Shown piece after piece: positions 34,263 to 42,762 of a stretch of DNA of 64,000 bases. The stretch spans positions 248,001 through 312,000 of the forward strand of contig NZ_JAFFSX010000005.1 in NCBI RefSeq assembly GCF_017948485.1. The letters run 5' to 3'. How positions within the stretch are numbered: position 1 is the stretch's first letter; each line of letters opens with the position of its first letter. The DNA is from Streptomyces sp. GESEQ-35. Lineage in GTDB: Bacteria; Actinomycetota; Actinomycetes; Streptomycetales; Streptomycetaceae. The position numbers and the translations under genes were made by a program. Under the pieces are notes generated by a model, which saw nothing but the letters and a program-made list of their open reading frames with translations, did not search any database and was not told the origin of the DNA.

Positions 34263-34706
34263 TCAGCAGGTCGGCACCCCGTCCACCAAGGTGTCCAGCA
34301 ACCCCCCGAGCACCTCGCGCTGCGTGTCCGTCAACGGCGCCAGAATCTCCTCGGCCGCGGACCGGCGCGCCGCCCGCAGCGCCCGTAGCGTCTTCTGCCC
34401 GTCGTCCGTGAGCTCGATACGGATCACCCGGCGATTGGTCGGATCGGGCGCCCGCCGCACCTTGCCGCTCGTCTCCAGGCCGTCCACCAGCGTCGTCACG
34501 GCGCGCGGGACGACTTCGAGGCGTTCGGCGAGGTCGGCCATGCGGGGCGGCGAGTCGTAGTGGGCGAGGGTGCGCAGCAGTCGGGACTGGGCGGGGGTGA
34601 CGCCCAGGCCGCGCTGCTCCAGGTGGCGCTTCTGGATGCGGTGTACGCGACGGGTGAGCCGCAGCAGTTGCTCGGCGAGCGGGCCGTCGGGGTCGGGGGC
34701 GGTCAT
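34263..34706 (-). CDS. MarR family transcriptional regulator
   Basis: A 147-aa winged-helix protein: LGVTPAQSRLLRTLAHYDSP, MADLAERLEVVPRAVTTLVD (recognition helix), GKVRRAPDPTNRRVIRIELT (wing with DxxxRR) and a C-terminal dimer helix. ATG 34706 has no ribosome site; TATTGT six bases upstream suggests a leaderless transcript. It is divergent from an ABC exporter over an inverted repeat, so autoregulation and repression of the exporter are likely. Confidence 0.93.
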   Translation of the reverse strand: MTAPDPDGPLAEQLLRLTRRVHRIQKRHLEQRGLGVTPAQSRLLRTLAHYDSPPRMADLAERLEVVPRAVTTLVDGLETSGKVRRAPDPTNRRVIRIELTDDGQKTLRALRAARRSAAEEILAPLTDTQREVLGGLLDTLVDGVPTC

Positions 34707-34730
34707 GCGGGAACAATATCAGGACTACGT

Positions 34731-34755
34731 TCATTGTGAGTATAGGTAACAATGA
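34731..34755. promoter_or_regulatory. Putative MarR operator
   Basis: TCATTGT at 34731-34737 and ACAATGA at 34749-34755 are perfect 7-bp arms with an 11-bp spacer GAGTATAGGTA. The repeat lies in the 94-bp divergent spacer, 24 bp from the regulator start and 45 bp from the exporter start. MarR proteins commonly bind such inverted repeats over the promoter. TATAGG in the spacer could be the exporter's -10. Confidence 0.72.
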
Positions 34756-34800
34756 GCTAAGCTCCGTCAGTCATCATCGACTCACCTCCCGCAGGAGCCC

Positions 34801-36603
34801 ATGAAACCCGAACACGAACCCGTGTGGACCCCGCTCGCCGACGCCGAGGAGGAGCCCCGGCAGGTGCGGCGCATCCTGAAACTCTTCCGTCCGTACCGCG
34901 GACGTCTCGCCGTGGTCGGCCTCCTGGTCGGCGCCTCGTCCCTCGTCTCCGTCTCCACCCCCTTCTTTCTGAAGGCGATCCTCGACACCGCGATCCCGCA
35001 GGGCCGCACCGGCCTGCTCAGCCTGCTCGCGCTCGGCATGATCCTCAGCGCCGTCCTGACCAGCGTCTTCGGCGTCCTGCAGACCCTGATCTCCACAACC
35101 GTCGGCCAGCGCGTCATGCACGACCTGCGCACCGCCGTCTACGGCCGTCTGCAACGCATGTCGCTCGCCTTCTTCACCCGCACGCGCACCGGCGAGGTCC
35201 AGTCCCGCATCGCCAACGACATCGGCGGCATGCAGGCCACCGTCACCTCCACCGCGACCTCTCTCGTCGCCAACTTCACCAGCGTGGTGGCCACGATCAT
35301 CGCGATGATCGCGCTCGACTGGCGGCTGACCGTCGTCTCGCTGCTCCTGCTGCCGCTGTTCGTGTGGATCAGCCGCCGCGTCGGCAACGAACGCCGGAGA
35401 ATCACCACCCAGCGCCAGAAGCAGATGGCCGCGATGGCCGCCACGGTCACCGAGTCGCTCTCCGTCAGCGGCATTCTGCTCGGCCGCACGATGGGCCGCT
35501 CCGACTCGCTGACGAAGTCCTTCGGGGAGGAGTCCGAGGAACTGGTCGACCTCGAAGTGCGGTCGAGCATGGCCGGACGCTGGCGGATGGCGGTCATCAC
35601 GATCGTCATGGCCGCCATGCCCGCCGTCATCTACTGGGCCGCGGGCATCACCCTCCAAGTCGGCGGCCCCGGGGTCTCGATCGGCACGATCGTCGCGTTC
35701 GTCTCGCTCCAGCAGGGCCTGTTCCGCCCGGCCGTGAGTCTGCTCGGCACCGGCGTTCAGATCCAGGCCTCGCTCGCCCTCTTCCAGCGCATCTTCGAGT
35801 ACCTCGACCTGCCGATCGACATCACCGAACGCGAACAGCCCGTCCACCTCGACCGCATCAAGGGCGAGGTCCGCTTCGAGAGCGTCGAGTTCCGCTACGA
35901 CGCCAAGAGCGGGCCGATCCTCGACGCCATCGACGTCACCGTCCCCGCGGGCGGCTCTCTCGCGCTCGTCGGCCCGACCGGCGCGGGCAAGTCGACGCTC
36001 GGCTATCTGGTGCCGCGGCTGTACGACGTGACGGGCGGCCGCGTCACCCTCGACGGCGTCGACGTCCGCGACCTCGACTTCGACACGCTCGCCCGCGCGG
36101 TCGGCGTCGTCTCCCAGGAGACGTACCTCTTCCACGCCTCCATCGCCGAGAACCTGCGTTTCGCGAAGCCGGACGCCACCGACGAGGAGCTGTACGCGGC
36201 GGCGCAGGCGGCCCAGATCCACGACCACATCGCCGCGCTTCCCGACGGGTACGACACGGTCGTGGGCGAGCGCGGGCACCGCTTCTCCGGCGGCGAGAAG
36301 CAGCGCCTGGCCATCGCGCGCACGATCCTGCGCGATCCGCCGGTGCTGATCCTCGACGAGGCGACCAGCGCCCTGGACACCCGCACCGAACAGGCCGTCC
36401 AGGAGGCGATCGACGCGCTGTCGGCCAACCGCACCACGCTCACCATCGCCCACCGGCTGTCCACCATTCGGGGTGCCGACCAGATTGTGGTCCTGGATGC
36501 CGGGCGCGCGGTCGAACGCGGCACGCACGAGGAGCTGTTGGACCGGGAGGGGCGGTATGCGGCCCTGGTCCGCAGGGACGCCCAACTGGAGCCGACCAGC
36601 TGA
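34801..36603 (+). CDS. ABC exporter ATP-binding/permease protein (homodimer type)
   Basis: A 600-aa fusion of a six-helix membrane domain and an NBD. All ATPase motifs are intact: Walker A GPTGAGKST, Q-loop VVSQETYLFHASIAENLRF, signature FSGGEKQRLAIARTIL, Walker B LILDEATSALD and H-loop TIAHRLSTI. It is complete on its own and likely works as a homodimer for drug or lipid export. AGGAG lies 3 nt before ATG 34801. Divergence from a MarR regulator suggests induction by its own substrate. Confidence 0.94.
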   Translation: MKPEHEPVWTPLADAEEEPRQVRRILKLFRPYRGRLAVVGLLVGASSLVSVSTPFFLKAILDTAIPQGRTGLLSLLALGMILSAVLTSVFGVLQTLISTTVGQRVMHDLRTAVYGRLQRMSLAFFTRTRTGEVQSRIANDIGGMQATVTSTATSLVANFTSVVATIIAMIALDWRLTVVSLLLLPLFVWISRRVGNERRRITTQRQKQMAAMAATVTESLSVSGILLGRTMGRSDSLTKSFGEESEELVDLEVRSSMAGRWRMAVITIVMAAMPAVIYWAAGITLQVGGPGVSIGTIVAFVSLQQGLFRPAVSLLGTGVQIQASLALFQRIFEYLDLPIDITEREQPVHLDRIKGEVRFESVEFRYDAKSGPILDAIDVTVPAGGSLALVGPTGAGKSTLGYLVPRLYDVTGGRVTLDGVDVRDLDFDTLARAVGVVSQETYLFHASIAENLRFAKPDATDEELYAAAQAAQIHDHIAALPDGYDTVVGERGHRFSGGEKQRLAIARTILRDPPVLILDEATSALDTRTEQAVQEAIDALSANRTTLTIAHRLSTIRGADQIVVLDAGRAVERGTHEELLDREGRYAALVRRDAQLEPTS

Positions 36604-36646
36604 AGATATGCCGGGTTTGCGGTGATATGCGGGTTACCGTTCCCGC

Positions 36647-37486
36647 ATGCACTTCAACATTCCGCCCCGGAAGACGATTCGACTGACGCGTCGGGGCCGT
36701 GTCGCCCTCATCGCGACCGGGGCCGTCCTGGCCGGCACCGCCGTGGCGGTGCCGCTGCTGAGCCTGGGCAGTGAGGACGAGGCCAAGCCGACGTCCCTGA
36801 TGATCCCGGAGGGCTGGCGCGCGGGCCAGGTCTACGACGCCGTCGACAAGGCCCTCGAACTGCCGCCGGGCACCACCAAGAAGTCCCTGGCCAAGGCCAA
36901 CCTGAGGCTGCCGGTCGACGCCGAGGGCAACCCCGAGGGCTACCTCTTCCCGGCGACGTATCCGCTCGGCGAGAAGGCGACGCCCGAGACGCTGCTGTCG
37001 TCCATGGTCGACATCGCCAACCAGAAGTTCAACGGTGCCCCGATCGCCGCCGGCGCGCAGCGCAACGCGATGAACGTCTATCAGGCGGTCACCATCGCGA
37101 GCATCGTGCAGGCCGAGGCAGCCACCAAGGCCGACATGGGCAAGGTCGCCCGGGTCATCTTCAACCGGCTCGAACGCGGCATGCCGCTCCAGATGGACTC
37201 CACCATCAACTACGCGCTCAACCGCTCCACGCTGAAGACGACCCTTGACGACACACGGATCGAGAGCCCGTACAACTCTTACCAGCGCATGGGGCTGCCG
37301 CCCACGCCCATCGACAATCCCGGCGAGGAGGCCGTGCGCGCCGCTGTCACTCCGACGCCGGGCGACTGGCTGTACTTCGTCACGATCAAGCCGGGCGACA
37401 CCCGCTTCACGGCCGACTACGTCGAGCACCAGCGCAACGTGGCCGAGTTCAACGCCCTCCAGAGGACTCCGCAGTCGAAGACATGA
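36647..37486 (+). CDS. MltG/YceG-like endolytic transglycosylase paralogue
   Basis: A 279-aa protein with one N-terminal membrane helix (RVALIATGAVLAGTAVAVPL) and an extracellular YceG domain: EGYLFPATYPLGEKATPETL, QAVTIASIVQAEAATKADMG, VARVIFNRLERGMPLQMDST, SPYNSYQRMGLPPTPIDNPG and WLYFVTIKPGDTRFTADYVE. MltG cuts nascent peptidoglycan strands at the membrane. In E. coli MltG I recall the catalytic Glu lying in an ASIVEKET context; here the matching stretch is ASIVQAEA, so the residue may have shifted or changed. It is not in the usual aroE/ruvX setting. TACCGT six bases before ATG 36647 suggests a leaderless transcript. Confidence 0.85.
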   Translation: MHFNIPPRKTIRLTRRGRVALIATGAVLAGTAVAVPLLSLGSEDEAKPTSLMIPEGWRAGQVYDAVDKALELPPGTTKKSLAKANLRLPVDAEGNPEGYLFPATYPLGEKATPETLLSSMVDIANQKFNGAPIAAGAQRNAMNVYQAVTIASIVQAEAATKADMGKVARVIFNRLERGMPLQMDSTINYALNRSTLKTTLDDTRIESPYNSYQRMGLPPTPIDNPGEEAVRAAVTPTPGDWLYFVTIKPGDTRFTADYVEHQRNVAEFNALQRTPQSKT

Positions 37487-37498
37487 CCGGCCGGGACA

Positions 37499-38566
37499 TC
37501 ACGCGGCGACCGGCTCCTCGGCGAGCAGCCGCCGGATGTCCCGCACGGCCGCACGGCCCGCCCGGTTGGCGCCGATGGTGCTCGCCGACGGACCGTAGCC
37601 GACCAGATGGATCCGCGGATCGGCGACCGCACGGGTCCCGTCGAGCCGGATCCCCCCGCCCGGCTCGCGCAGCTTCAGCGGCCTCAGATGGTCGACGGCA
37701 GGCCGGAACCCGGTCGCCCACAGGATGACGTCGGCGGGCACATGCCGCCCGTCGTTCCACGCCACCCCGTCCGGAGTGATCCGGTCGAACATCGGCTGCC
37801 GATCCAGGACTCCGTCCGCCAGCCCTTCGCGAATGGCATCGTTCAACGGCAGCCCCGTGACGGACACCACGCTCCTCGGCGGCAGCCCCTGCCGCACCCG
37901 CTCCTCCACCAGCGCGACCGCCGCGCGGCCCGCGTTCTCGTCGAAGGGCCCCTCGCGGAAGACCGGCGGGCGCCGGGTGACCCAGGTGGTGGCCGCGGCA
38001 TACGGGGCGATCTCCAGCAGATGCTGCGTGCCGGACGCGCCCCCTCCCACCACGACGACCCGCAGCCCGGCGAACTCCTCCGGCCCCGGATACTGCGCCG
38101 TGTGCAACTGCCGCCCCCGGAAGGTCTCCTGACCGGGATAGCGCGGCCAGAACGGCCGGTCCCAGGTCCCTGTCGCGTTGATCAGTGCCCGAGTCGACCA
38201 CACGCCGTCCGAGGTCTCGACGAGCAGCCGTCCGGCGTCGCCCTCGCGTACGGCACGGACATCGACGGGTCGCCGTACCCGCAGGTCGAAGGCGCGCTCG
38301 TAGGCGTCGAAGTACTCCGTGATGACCTCGGAGGACGGCCGCGCCGGGTCGGCGTCCGTGAGCTCCATGCCGGGCAGCGCGTGCATCCCGTGCACCTTGC
38401 CGTACGTCAGCGACGGCCACCGGAACTGCCAGGCGCCGCCGGGGCCGGGGGAGTGGTCGAGGATCACGAAGTCACGCTCCGGCTCGAATCCGGAACGCAG
38501 CAGGTGATAGGCGCCGGCCAGACCTGCCTGGCCGGCGCCTATGACGACTACCTGGGTGTTGTTCAC
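37499..38566 (-). CDS. FAD/NAD(P)-dependent flavoprotein monooxygenase-like
   Basis: A 355-aa protein with FAD-binding VVVIGAGQAGLAGAYHL, an NADPH-binding VVVVGGGASGTQHLLEIA, and the ATGF motif (ILWATGFRPAVDHLRPL) of flavin monooxygenases. GTG 38566 has no strong ribosome site. It lies 51 bp downstream of ssuD in the sulfonate operon and may oxidise another organosulfur compound or support the SsuD reaction; that is inference from position. Confidence 0.88.
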   Translation of the reverse strand: MNNTQVVVIGAGQAGLAGAYHLLRSGFEPERDFVILDHSPGPGGAWQFRWPSLTYGKVHGMHALPGMELTDADPARPSSEVITEYFDAYERAFDLRVRRPVDVRAVREGDAGRLLVETSDGVWSTRALINATGTWDRPFWPRYPGQETFRGRQLHTAQYPGPEEFAGLRVVVVGGGASGTQHLLEIAPYAAATTWVTRRPPVFREGPFDENAGRAAVALVEERVRQGLPPRSVVSVTGLPLNDAIREGLADGVLDRQPMFDRITPDGVAWNDGRHVPADVILWATGFRPAVDHLRPLKLREPGGGIRLDGTRAVADPRIHLVGYGPSASTIGANRAGRAAVRDIRRLLAEEPVAA

Positions 38567-38617
38567 GGTTCTACTAACAGTGCGGGGTGCGTGGATCTTC
38601 CCTTGCTTCCCATGGCG

Positions 38618-39757
38618 TCAGCGCCCGCCCGCCACAAGGATCGGCGCGCCGGCCGCCGGCCGGTTGTCGAGCAGCCCACGAACGGCCAGTTCGGGGATCA
38701 CGCCCTCCCCGAACCAGTACGCCTCCTCCAGATGCGGATACCCGGAGAGCACGAAGTGCTCGACGCCCAGCGCGTGGTACTCCTCGATCAGGTCGGCGAC
38801 CTCGCCATGGCTGCCGACGAGGGCCGTGCCCGCACCGCCGCGGACCAGACCGACGCCCGCCCACAGGTTCGGGTGGATCTCCAGCCCGTCCCGGGAGCCG
38901 CCGTGCAGGGCCAGCATGCGCTGCTGCCCCACCGACTCGCTGCGCCCGAGCGCCGTCTGCGCGGCCGAGATCGTCTCGGGATCGAGATCGTCGAGCAGCC
39001 GGTTCGCGGTGGCCCACGCCTCGGCCGACGAATCGCGCGAGATGGTGTGCAGCCGGATCCCGAAGCGGACCGTGCGGCCCTCCCGCTCGGCCAGCGACCG
39101 GATCCAGTCGATCTTCTCCTTGACCTGAGCGGGCGGTTCGCCCCAGGTCAGATAGACGTCCGCGTGCCGCGCCGCGACGGGCCCGGCGGCTGTGGAGGAC
39201 CCGCCGAAGAACACCTGCGGCACCGGCTCGGGTGGCAGCGCGACCAGCCCGCCCTCCACCTGGTAGTGCGTGCCGTGGAGGTCGTACGGCTGCCCGTGCC
39301 ACACCCCTCGTACGACGGTCAGGAACTCGTCCGTACGGGCATACCGCTGATCGTGGTCGAGCCGGTCACCGAAGCGTCGCTGTTCGGTCGAGTCGCCGCC
39401 GGTGACGACGTTCAGCAGCAGCCGCCCGCGGGTGACCCGCTGATAGGTCGCCGCCATCTGCGCGGCCAGCGTCGGCGAGATCAGCCCCGGCCGGAACGCC
39501 ACCAGGAACTTCAGCCGCTCGGTGTGCTGTGCGAGCGCCACCGTCGTCAGCCACGCGTCCTCGCACCACGTGCCGGTCGGCGTCAGCACCGCCTCGAAGC
39601 CCAACTGCTCGGCCGCCTTGGCGATCTGGGCGAGGTATTCGATGTCGGGCGGGCGGATGCCGTGGACGGAGCGCGCGTTGGAGGCGTACGCATGCCGGTC
39701 CACAAGGGTGCGGCCGTCACCGCCGGTCGGCAGGAACCAGTGCAGGTGAACGGTCAT
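38618..39757 (-). CDS. ssuD: FMN-dependent alkanesulfonate monooxygenase (LLM class)
   Basis: A 379-aa luciferase-like enzyme: LHWFLPTGGDGRTLVD, TPTGTWCEDAWLTTVALAQH, RPGLISPTLAAQMAATYQRV, LLLNVVTGGDSTEQRRFGDR and YHALGVEHFVLSGYPHLEEA match SsuD, which uses FMNH2 and O2 to release sulfite from alkanesulfonates. Length equals SsuD (about 380 aa). ATG 39757 overlaps the ssuA stop by one base (TGATG). A flavin reductase (SsuE) gene is not seen in the operon. Confidence 0.94.
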   Translation of the reverse strand: MTVHLHWFLPTGGDGRTLVDRHAYASNARSVHGIRPPDIEYLAQIAKAAEQLGFEAVLTPTGTWCEDAWLTTVALAQHTERLKFLVAFRPGLISPTLAAQMAATYQRVTRGRLLLNVVTGGDSTEQRRFGDRLDHDQRYARTDEFLTVVRGVWHGQPYDLHGTHYQVEGGLVALPPEPVPQVFFGGSSTAAGPVAARHADVYLTWGEPPAQVKEKIDWIRSLAEREGRTVRFGIRLHTISRDSSAEAWATANRLLDDLDPETISAAQTALGRSESVGQQRMLALHGGSRDGLEIHPNLWAGVGLVRGGAGTALVGSHGEVADLIEEYHALGVEHFVLSGYPHLEEAYWFGEGVIPELAVRGLLDNRPAAGAPILVAGGR

Positions 39758-40782
39758 CAGGAGTCCTTGTAGATACGGGGCTTGGCGGTGGACGGCGGCA
39801 GATCGCCGTTGAAGCGGGTGTCGGTGAACTTCGCGAAGTCGACCTGGCGCGGGATCAGCTTCAGGTCGGTGAAGGTGTCGGCGATCTCCTGCTCGGAGGC
39901 GATGAGCGGCTTGTCGACGGCGACCGCGACCCGGGAGGCGTTGGTCCGCTTCACCGAGGCCAGCGCCACCTCGTACGGCAGCCCGGTCTCCTTCGACCAC
40001 ACCTTCGCCCACTCATCCGGGTGGTCGTACACCCAGTCGTAGGCGCGGCGCAGCCGGCCGAGGTAGTCCTCGATCGCCGCCGTCTTCTTGCTGTCCTGGA
40101 GCGCGGAGGGCGCCGCCACCTGGAAGCTGAGGCCGTTGGTCACGCCTTCGCCGGTGGTGAGAACCGTCCCCTGCTTGGCCTGGAGCACCTGCGAGGTGTA
40201 CGGGTCCCAGACCGCCCATGCGTCGACCCTGCCGGACGTGAACGCGGCGAGTGCGTCGGCGGGCTGGAGGTACTTGACCTGCACGTCGCTGAGGGTCAGC
40301 CCGGCCGCCTTGAGGGAGGCGACCAGCTGGTAGTGCGCGGAGGAACCCTGCGCCACGGCGACGGACTTGCCCTTGAGGTCCTCGGTCTTCTTCAGCGCCG
40401 AGCCGTCGGGTACGAGGACGGCGTCGCCCTCGGACGTGCCGTGCCAGGCTGCCACCACCGTGACCTTGGAGCCGGCGCCGGCCGCGAAGACCGGCGGGGT
40501 GTTGCCGACGCCGCCGATGTCGACGGCCTTGGCGTTGACGGCTTCGAGGAGCGGTGGGCCGGAGGTGAACGTGGACCACTTGATCTTGTAGTTGAGGTCC
40601 TTGAGCTCGCCGGCAGCTCGCAGGATGGCTTCGGAACCGCCTTTCTGGTCACCGACGTTGAGGGTGAGGGAGCCCTTGCCGTCGGTGTCGGACCCCGTGC
40701 TGGCGGACGAGCTCCCGCCGCAGGCCGTGAGCAGGAGGGCGAGGGGGAGAAGCAGCGCGGCGGGGACGAGGCGTCGTCGCAT
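39757..40782 (-). CDS. ssuA: Alkanesulfonate ABC transporter substrate-binding lipoprotein
   Basis: A 341-aa lipoprotein: LLLPLALLLTAC lipobox, then a periplasmic-binding fold with LTLNVGDQKGGSEAILRAAG, AVDIGGVGNTPPVFAAGAGS, GKSVAVAQGSSAHYQLVASL and FTSGRVDAWAVWDPYTSQVL, all characteristic of SsuA. It delivers sulfonates to SsuBC. It lies 42 bp after ssuB and overlaps ssuD by one base. Confidence 0.95.
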   Translation of the reverse strand: MRRRLVPAALLLPLALLLTACGGSSSASTGSDTDGKGSLTLNVGDQKGGSEAILRAAGELKDLNYKIKWSTFTSGPPLLEAVNAKAVDIGGVGNTPPVFAAGAGSKVTVVAAWHGTSEGDAVLVPDGSALKKTEDLKGKSVAVAQGSSAHYQLVASLKAAGLTLSDVQVKYLQPADALAAFTSGRVDAWAVWDPYTSQVLQAKQGTVLTTGEGVTNGLSFQVAAPSALQDSKKTAAIEDYLGRLRRAYDWVYDHPDEWAKVWSKETGLPYEVALASVKRTNASRVAVAVDKPLIASEQEIADTFTDLKLIPRQVDFAKFTDTRFNGDLPPSTAKPRIYKDS

Positions 40783-40824
40783 GGAGGTTCCGTTCTGTTG
40801 AACTGGGAGCTGGGGGAGGGGAGT

Positions 40825-41565
40825 TCAGGCGGCTTCGGCGGCGGTGTCGACGCCGAGCCGTGCCAGCAGGCCGGCGCGCAGCTCGGCGAACCGGGGATCG
40901 GCGATGTCACGGGGCCGGTCGAGGGCGATCTCCTGCTCGTGCGCGATGACACCGCCGTCCATCACGAGGACGCGGTCGGCGAGCAGGACGGCCTCCTCGA
41001 CGTCGTGCGTGACGAGCAGCACCGCGCAGCCGCGGCGCTGCCACAACTCGCCCACCAGACGCTGGGCCTTGATGCGGGTCAGGGCGTCCAGCGCCCCGAA
41101 CGGCTCGTCGAGCAGCAGCAGATCGGGCTCGCGCACCAAGGCCCTTGCCAGGGAGGCGCGTTGGGCCTCACCGCCGGACAGGGTCTTGGGCCAGGCGTCC
41201 GAGCGCTGGGTCAGGCCGACCTCCTCCAGGGCCTTGTCCGCGACGGCGCGTTCCGGCTTGCCGGGCAGGCCCAGCAGGACGTTGCGCCACACCTTCTTCC
41301 ACGGCATGAGCCGCGGTGCCTGGAAGGCGACGGCCTTGCGGCGCGGTACGAGGACGGTGCCCTCGATGTCGCGGTCGAGCCCGGCGAGGATGCGCAGCAG
41401 GGTCGACTTGCCGCAGCCGCTGCGGCCGAGCAGGGCCACGAACTCGCCCGGACGGACGTCGAGTCGGAGGTCGTCGATGACGGCGCGGCCGTCGAAGGAG
41501 CGGGTCAGCCCCTCGACCCGCACGGCCGCCTGTGTGGTCACCGGCCGGTGAACGTCGGTCGCCAT
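40825..41565 (-). CDS. ssuB: Alkanesulfonate ABC transporter ATP-binding protein
   Basis: A 246-aa ATPase: Walker A LLGRSGCGKSTLLRILAGLD, Q-loop VAFQAPRLMPWKKVWRNVLL, signature LSGGEAQRASLARALV, Walker B LLLLDEPFGALDALTR and H-loop LLVTHDVEEAVLLADRV. The ATG at 41565 lies inside the end of ssuC (28-bp overlap); AAAGG is 11 nt upstream. Typical SsuB length and partner of SsuC. Confidence 0.95.
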   Translation of the reverse strand: MATDVHRPVTTQAAVRVEGLTRSFDGRAVIDDLRLDVRPGEFVALLGRSGCGKSTLLRILAGLDRDIEGTVLVPRRKAVAFQAPRLMPWKKVWRNVLLGLPGKPERAVADKALEEVGLTQRSDAWPKTLSGGEAQRASLARALVREPDLLLLDEPFGALDALTRIKAQRLVGELWQRRGCAVLLVTHDVEEAVLLADRVLVMDGGVIAHEQEIALDRPRDIADPRFAELRAGLLARLGVDTAAEAA

Positions 41566-42428
41566 TGCAGCAGCAGCCTTTCGAGGGAGCGGACGATGAA
41601 GTCGGCCAGCAGGCCGAGGAAGGCGTAGACGATCAGGCAGACCACGATCACGTCGGTGCGCAGGAAGTCCCGCGCCTGCACCATGAGGAAGCCGATGCCG
41701 GAATCCGCGTTGACCTGCTCGGCGAAGACGAGTGCGAGCCAGGCGATGCCCAGCGAGTAGCGCAGCCCGGTCATCGCGCCGGGCAGCGCACCCGGCAGGA
41801 CGACATGCCGCACCAGCCCCCACCGCGACAGCCCGAGGGACTCGCCGGCCTCGATCAACTGGGCGTCCACGCCCCGGATCCCGGCGTAGACGTTGAGGTA
41901 GAGCGGGAAAGTGACGCCGAGCGTGATGATCGCGACCTTCGGGGCCTCACCGATGCCGAACCAGATGATGAACAGCGGGATGAGCCCCACGAAGGGAACG
42001 GTCCGCAGCATCTGCACCGGAGCGTCGACGACGTCCTCGCCGATCCGGAACAGCCCGGACACCAGGGCGAGTCCGGTGCCGACGACGGTGCCCAGCAGCA
42101 GTCCGAGCGCGACGCGCTGGAGCGAGGTGCCCATGGCGGACGGCAGCGAACCGTCGGAGATCAGATCACCTCCGACCTGCGCGATACGGCCGGGAGAGGC
42201 GAGCACGTCGGCGGTCAACACGCCAGTGACGCTGAGCAGTTGCCAGAGCGCGAGCAGCAGAAGCGGTCCGGTGGTGCGGCGCAGCCAGCGAGGGACGCGG
42301 GTACGGCGGGAGGAAGTGGGGACGATGGGGACGAGGTCGGGCGAGGGCCTTGGAGAGGGAGCCGAGGAATCTCCTATATCCGGAATATCGCATTCATGCG
42401 AGTCGGGCGGGGCATGGCTGATGCTCAT
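41538..42428 (-). CDS. ssuC: Alkanesulfonate ABC transporter permease
   Basis: A 296-aa membrane protein of the BPD_transp family: PVQMLRTVPFVGLIPLFIIW, EAPKVAIITLGVTFPLYLNV, the EAA-loop-like EAGESLGLSRWGLVRHVVLP and FAEQVNADSGIGFLMVQARD. The N-terminus has a roughly 50-residue polar extension. GGAG lies 5 nt before ATG 42428. It is the first structural gene of the sulfonate operon; 127 nt separate it from the leader peptide stop. Confidence 0.94.
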   Translation of the reverse strand: MSISHAPPDSHECDIPDIGDSSAPSPRPSPDLVPIVPTSSRRTRVPRWLRRTTGPLLLLALWQLLSVTGVLTADVLASPGRIAQVGGDLISDGSLPSAMGTSLQRVALGLLLGTVVGTGLALVSGLFRIGEDVVDAPVQMLRTVPFVGLIPLFIIWFGIGEAPKVAIITLGVTFPLYLNVYAGIRGVDAQLIEAGESLGLSRWGLVRHVVLPGALPGAMTGLRYSLGIAWLALVFAEQVNADSGIGFLMVQARDFLRTDVIVVCLIVYAFLGLLADFIVRSLERLLLQWRPTFTGR

Positions 42429-42555
42429 GAGTGCTCCACGGGAGGAGAGCGGCCGGTGAGGAGATGCGCCGGAACGCCGCCGTGCCGATGCGGATCAGTG
42501 CATCAGGCGTGCGGACAGGAGAGTGCGCAGGCGCGAGGAAGGCGGGAGAGGGGCG

Positions 42556-42639
42556 TCAGCAGCCGCGGCGACACGCGGCGGAAGCCACCCGCAGCAGGTC
42601 GATGTGACCGCGCGTGGTGAGCAGGGCTGAACGCAACAT
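42556..42639 (-). CDS. Cysteine-type leader peptide upstream of ssu operon (27 aa)
   Basis: A 27-codon frame on the minus strand begins at ATG 42639 and ends at TGA 42556-42558. The sequence contains TTRGHIDLLRVASAACRRGC at its C-terminal end, with two Cys codons and a terminal Cys directly before the stop. This matches the short HIDLxRVA...C leader peptides found before sulfur-assimilation genes in actinobacteria, where stalling at Cys codons senses cysteine supply (family knowledge). A good promoter 7 nt upstream would make the transcript leaderless. The absence of a ribosome site agrees with that. Confidence 0.85.
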   Translation of the reverse strand: MLRSALLTTRGHIDLLRVASAACRRGC

Positions 42640-42646
42640 GCGGCTG

Positions 42647-42676
42647 AAAGTAGTCAGATGACATGCGCGCGGTCAA
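42647..42676 (-). promoter_or_regulatory. Promoter of the ssu operon leader
   Basis: On the minus strand TTGACC (complement of 42671-42676) is followed after 18 bp by TACTTT (complement of 42647-42652), then 7 nt to the leader-peptide ATG at 42639. This is a good vegetative-type promoter placing transcription start at or next to the ATG, so the leader peptide would be read from a leaderless mRNA. Confidence 0.72.
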
Positions 42677-42762
42677 CGGTGTCTCGCGGTGTGGACTGCA
42701 CGTATCAGGCCTCGGCCGTCCGATGCCGCACGAGACGGGGGACGTGCATGAGGATGGGACGC

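Noticed and set aside
34774..36585. A 600-codon minus-strand frame antisense to the ABC exporter
   Set aside because: Repetitive Asp/Gly/Arg composition and no start signal; mirrors the codon bias of the real gene.
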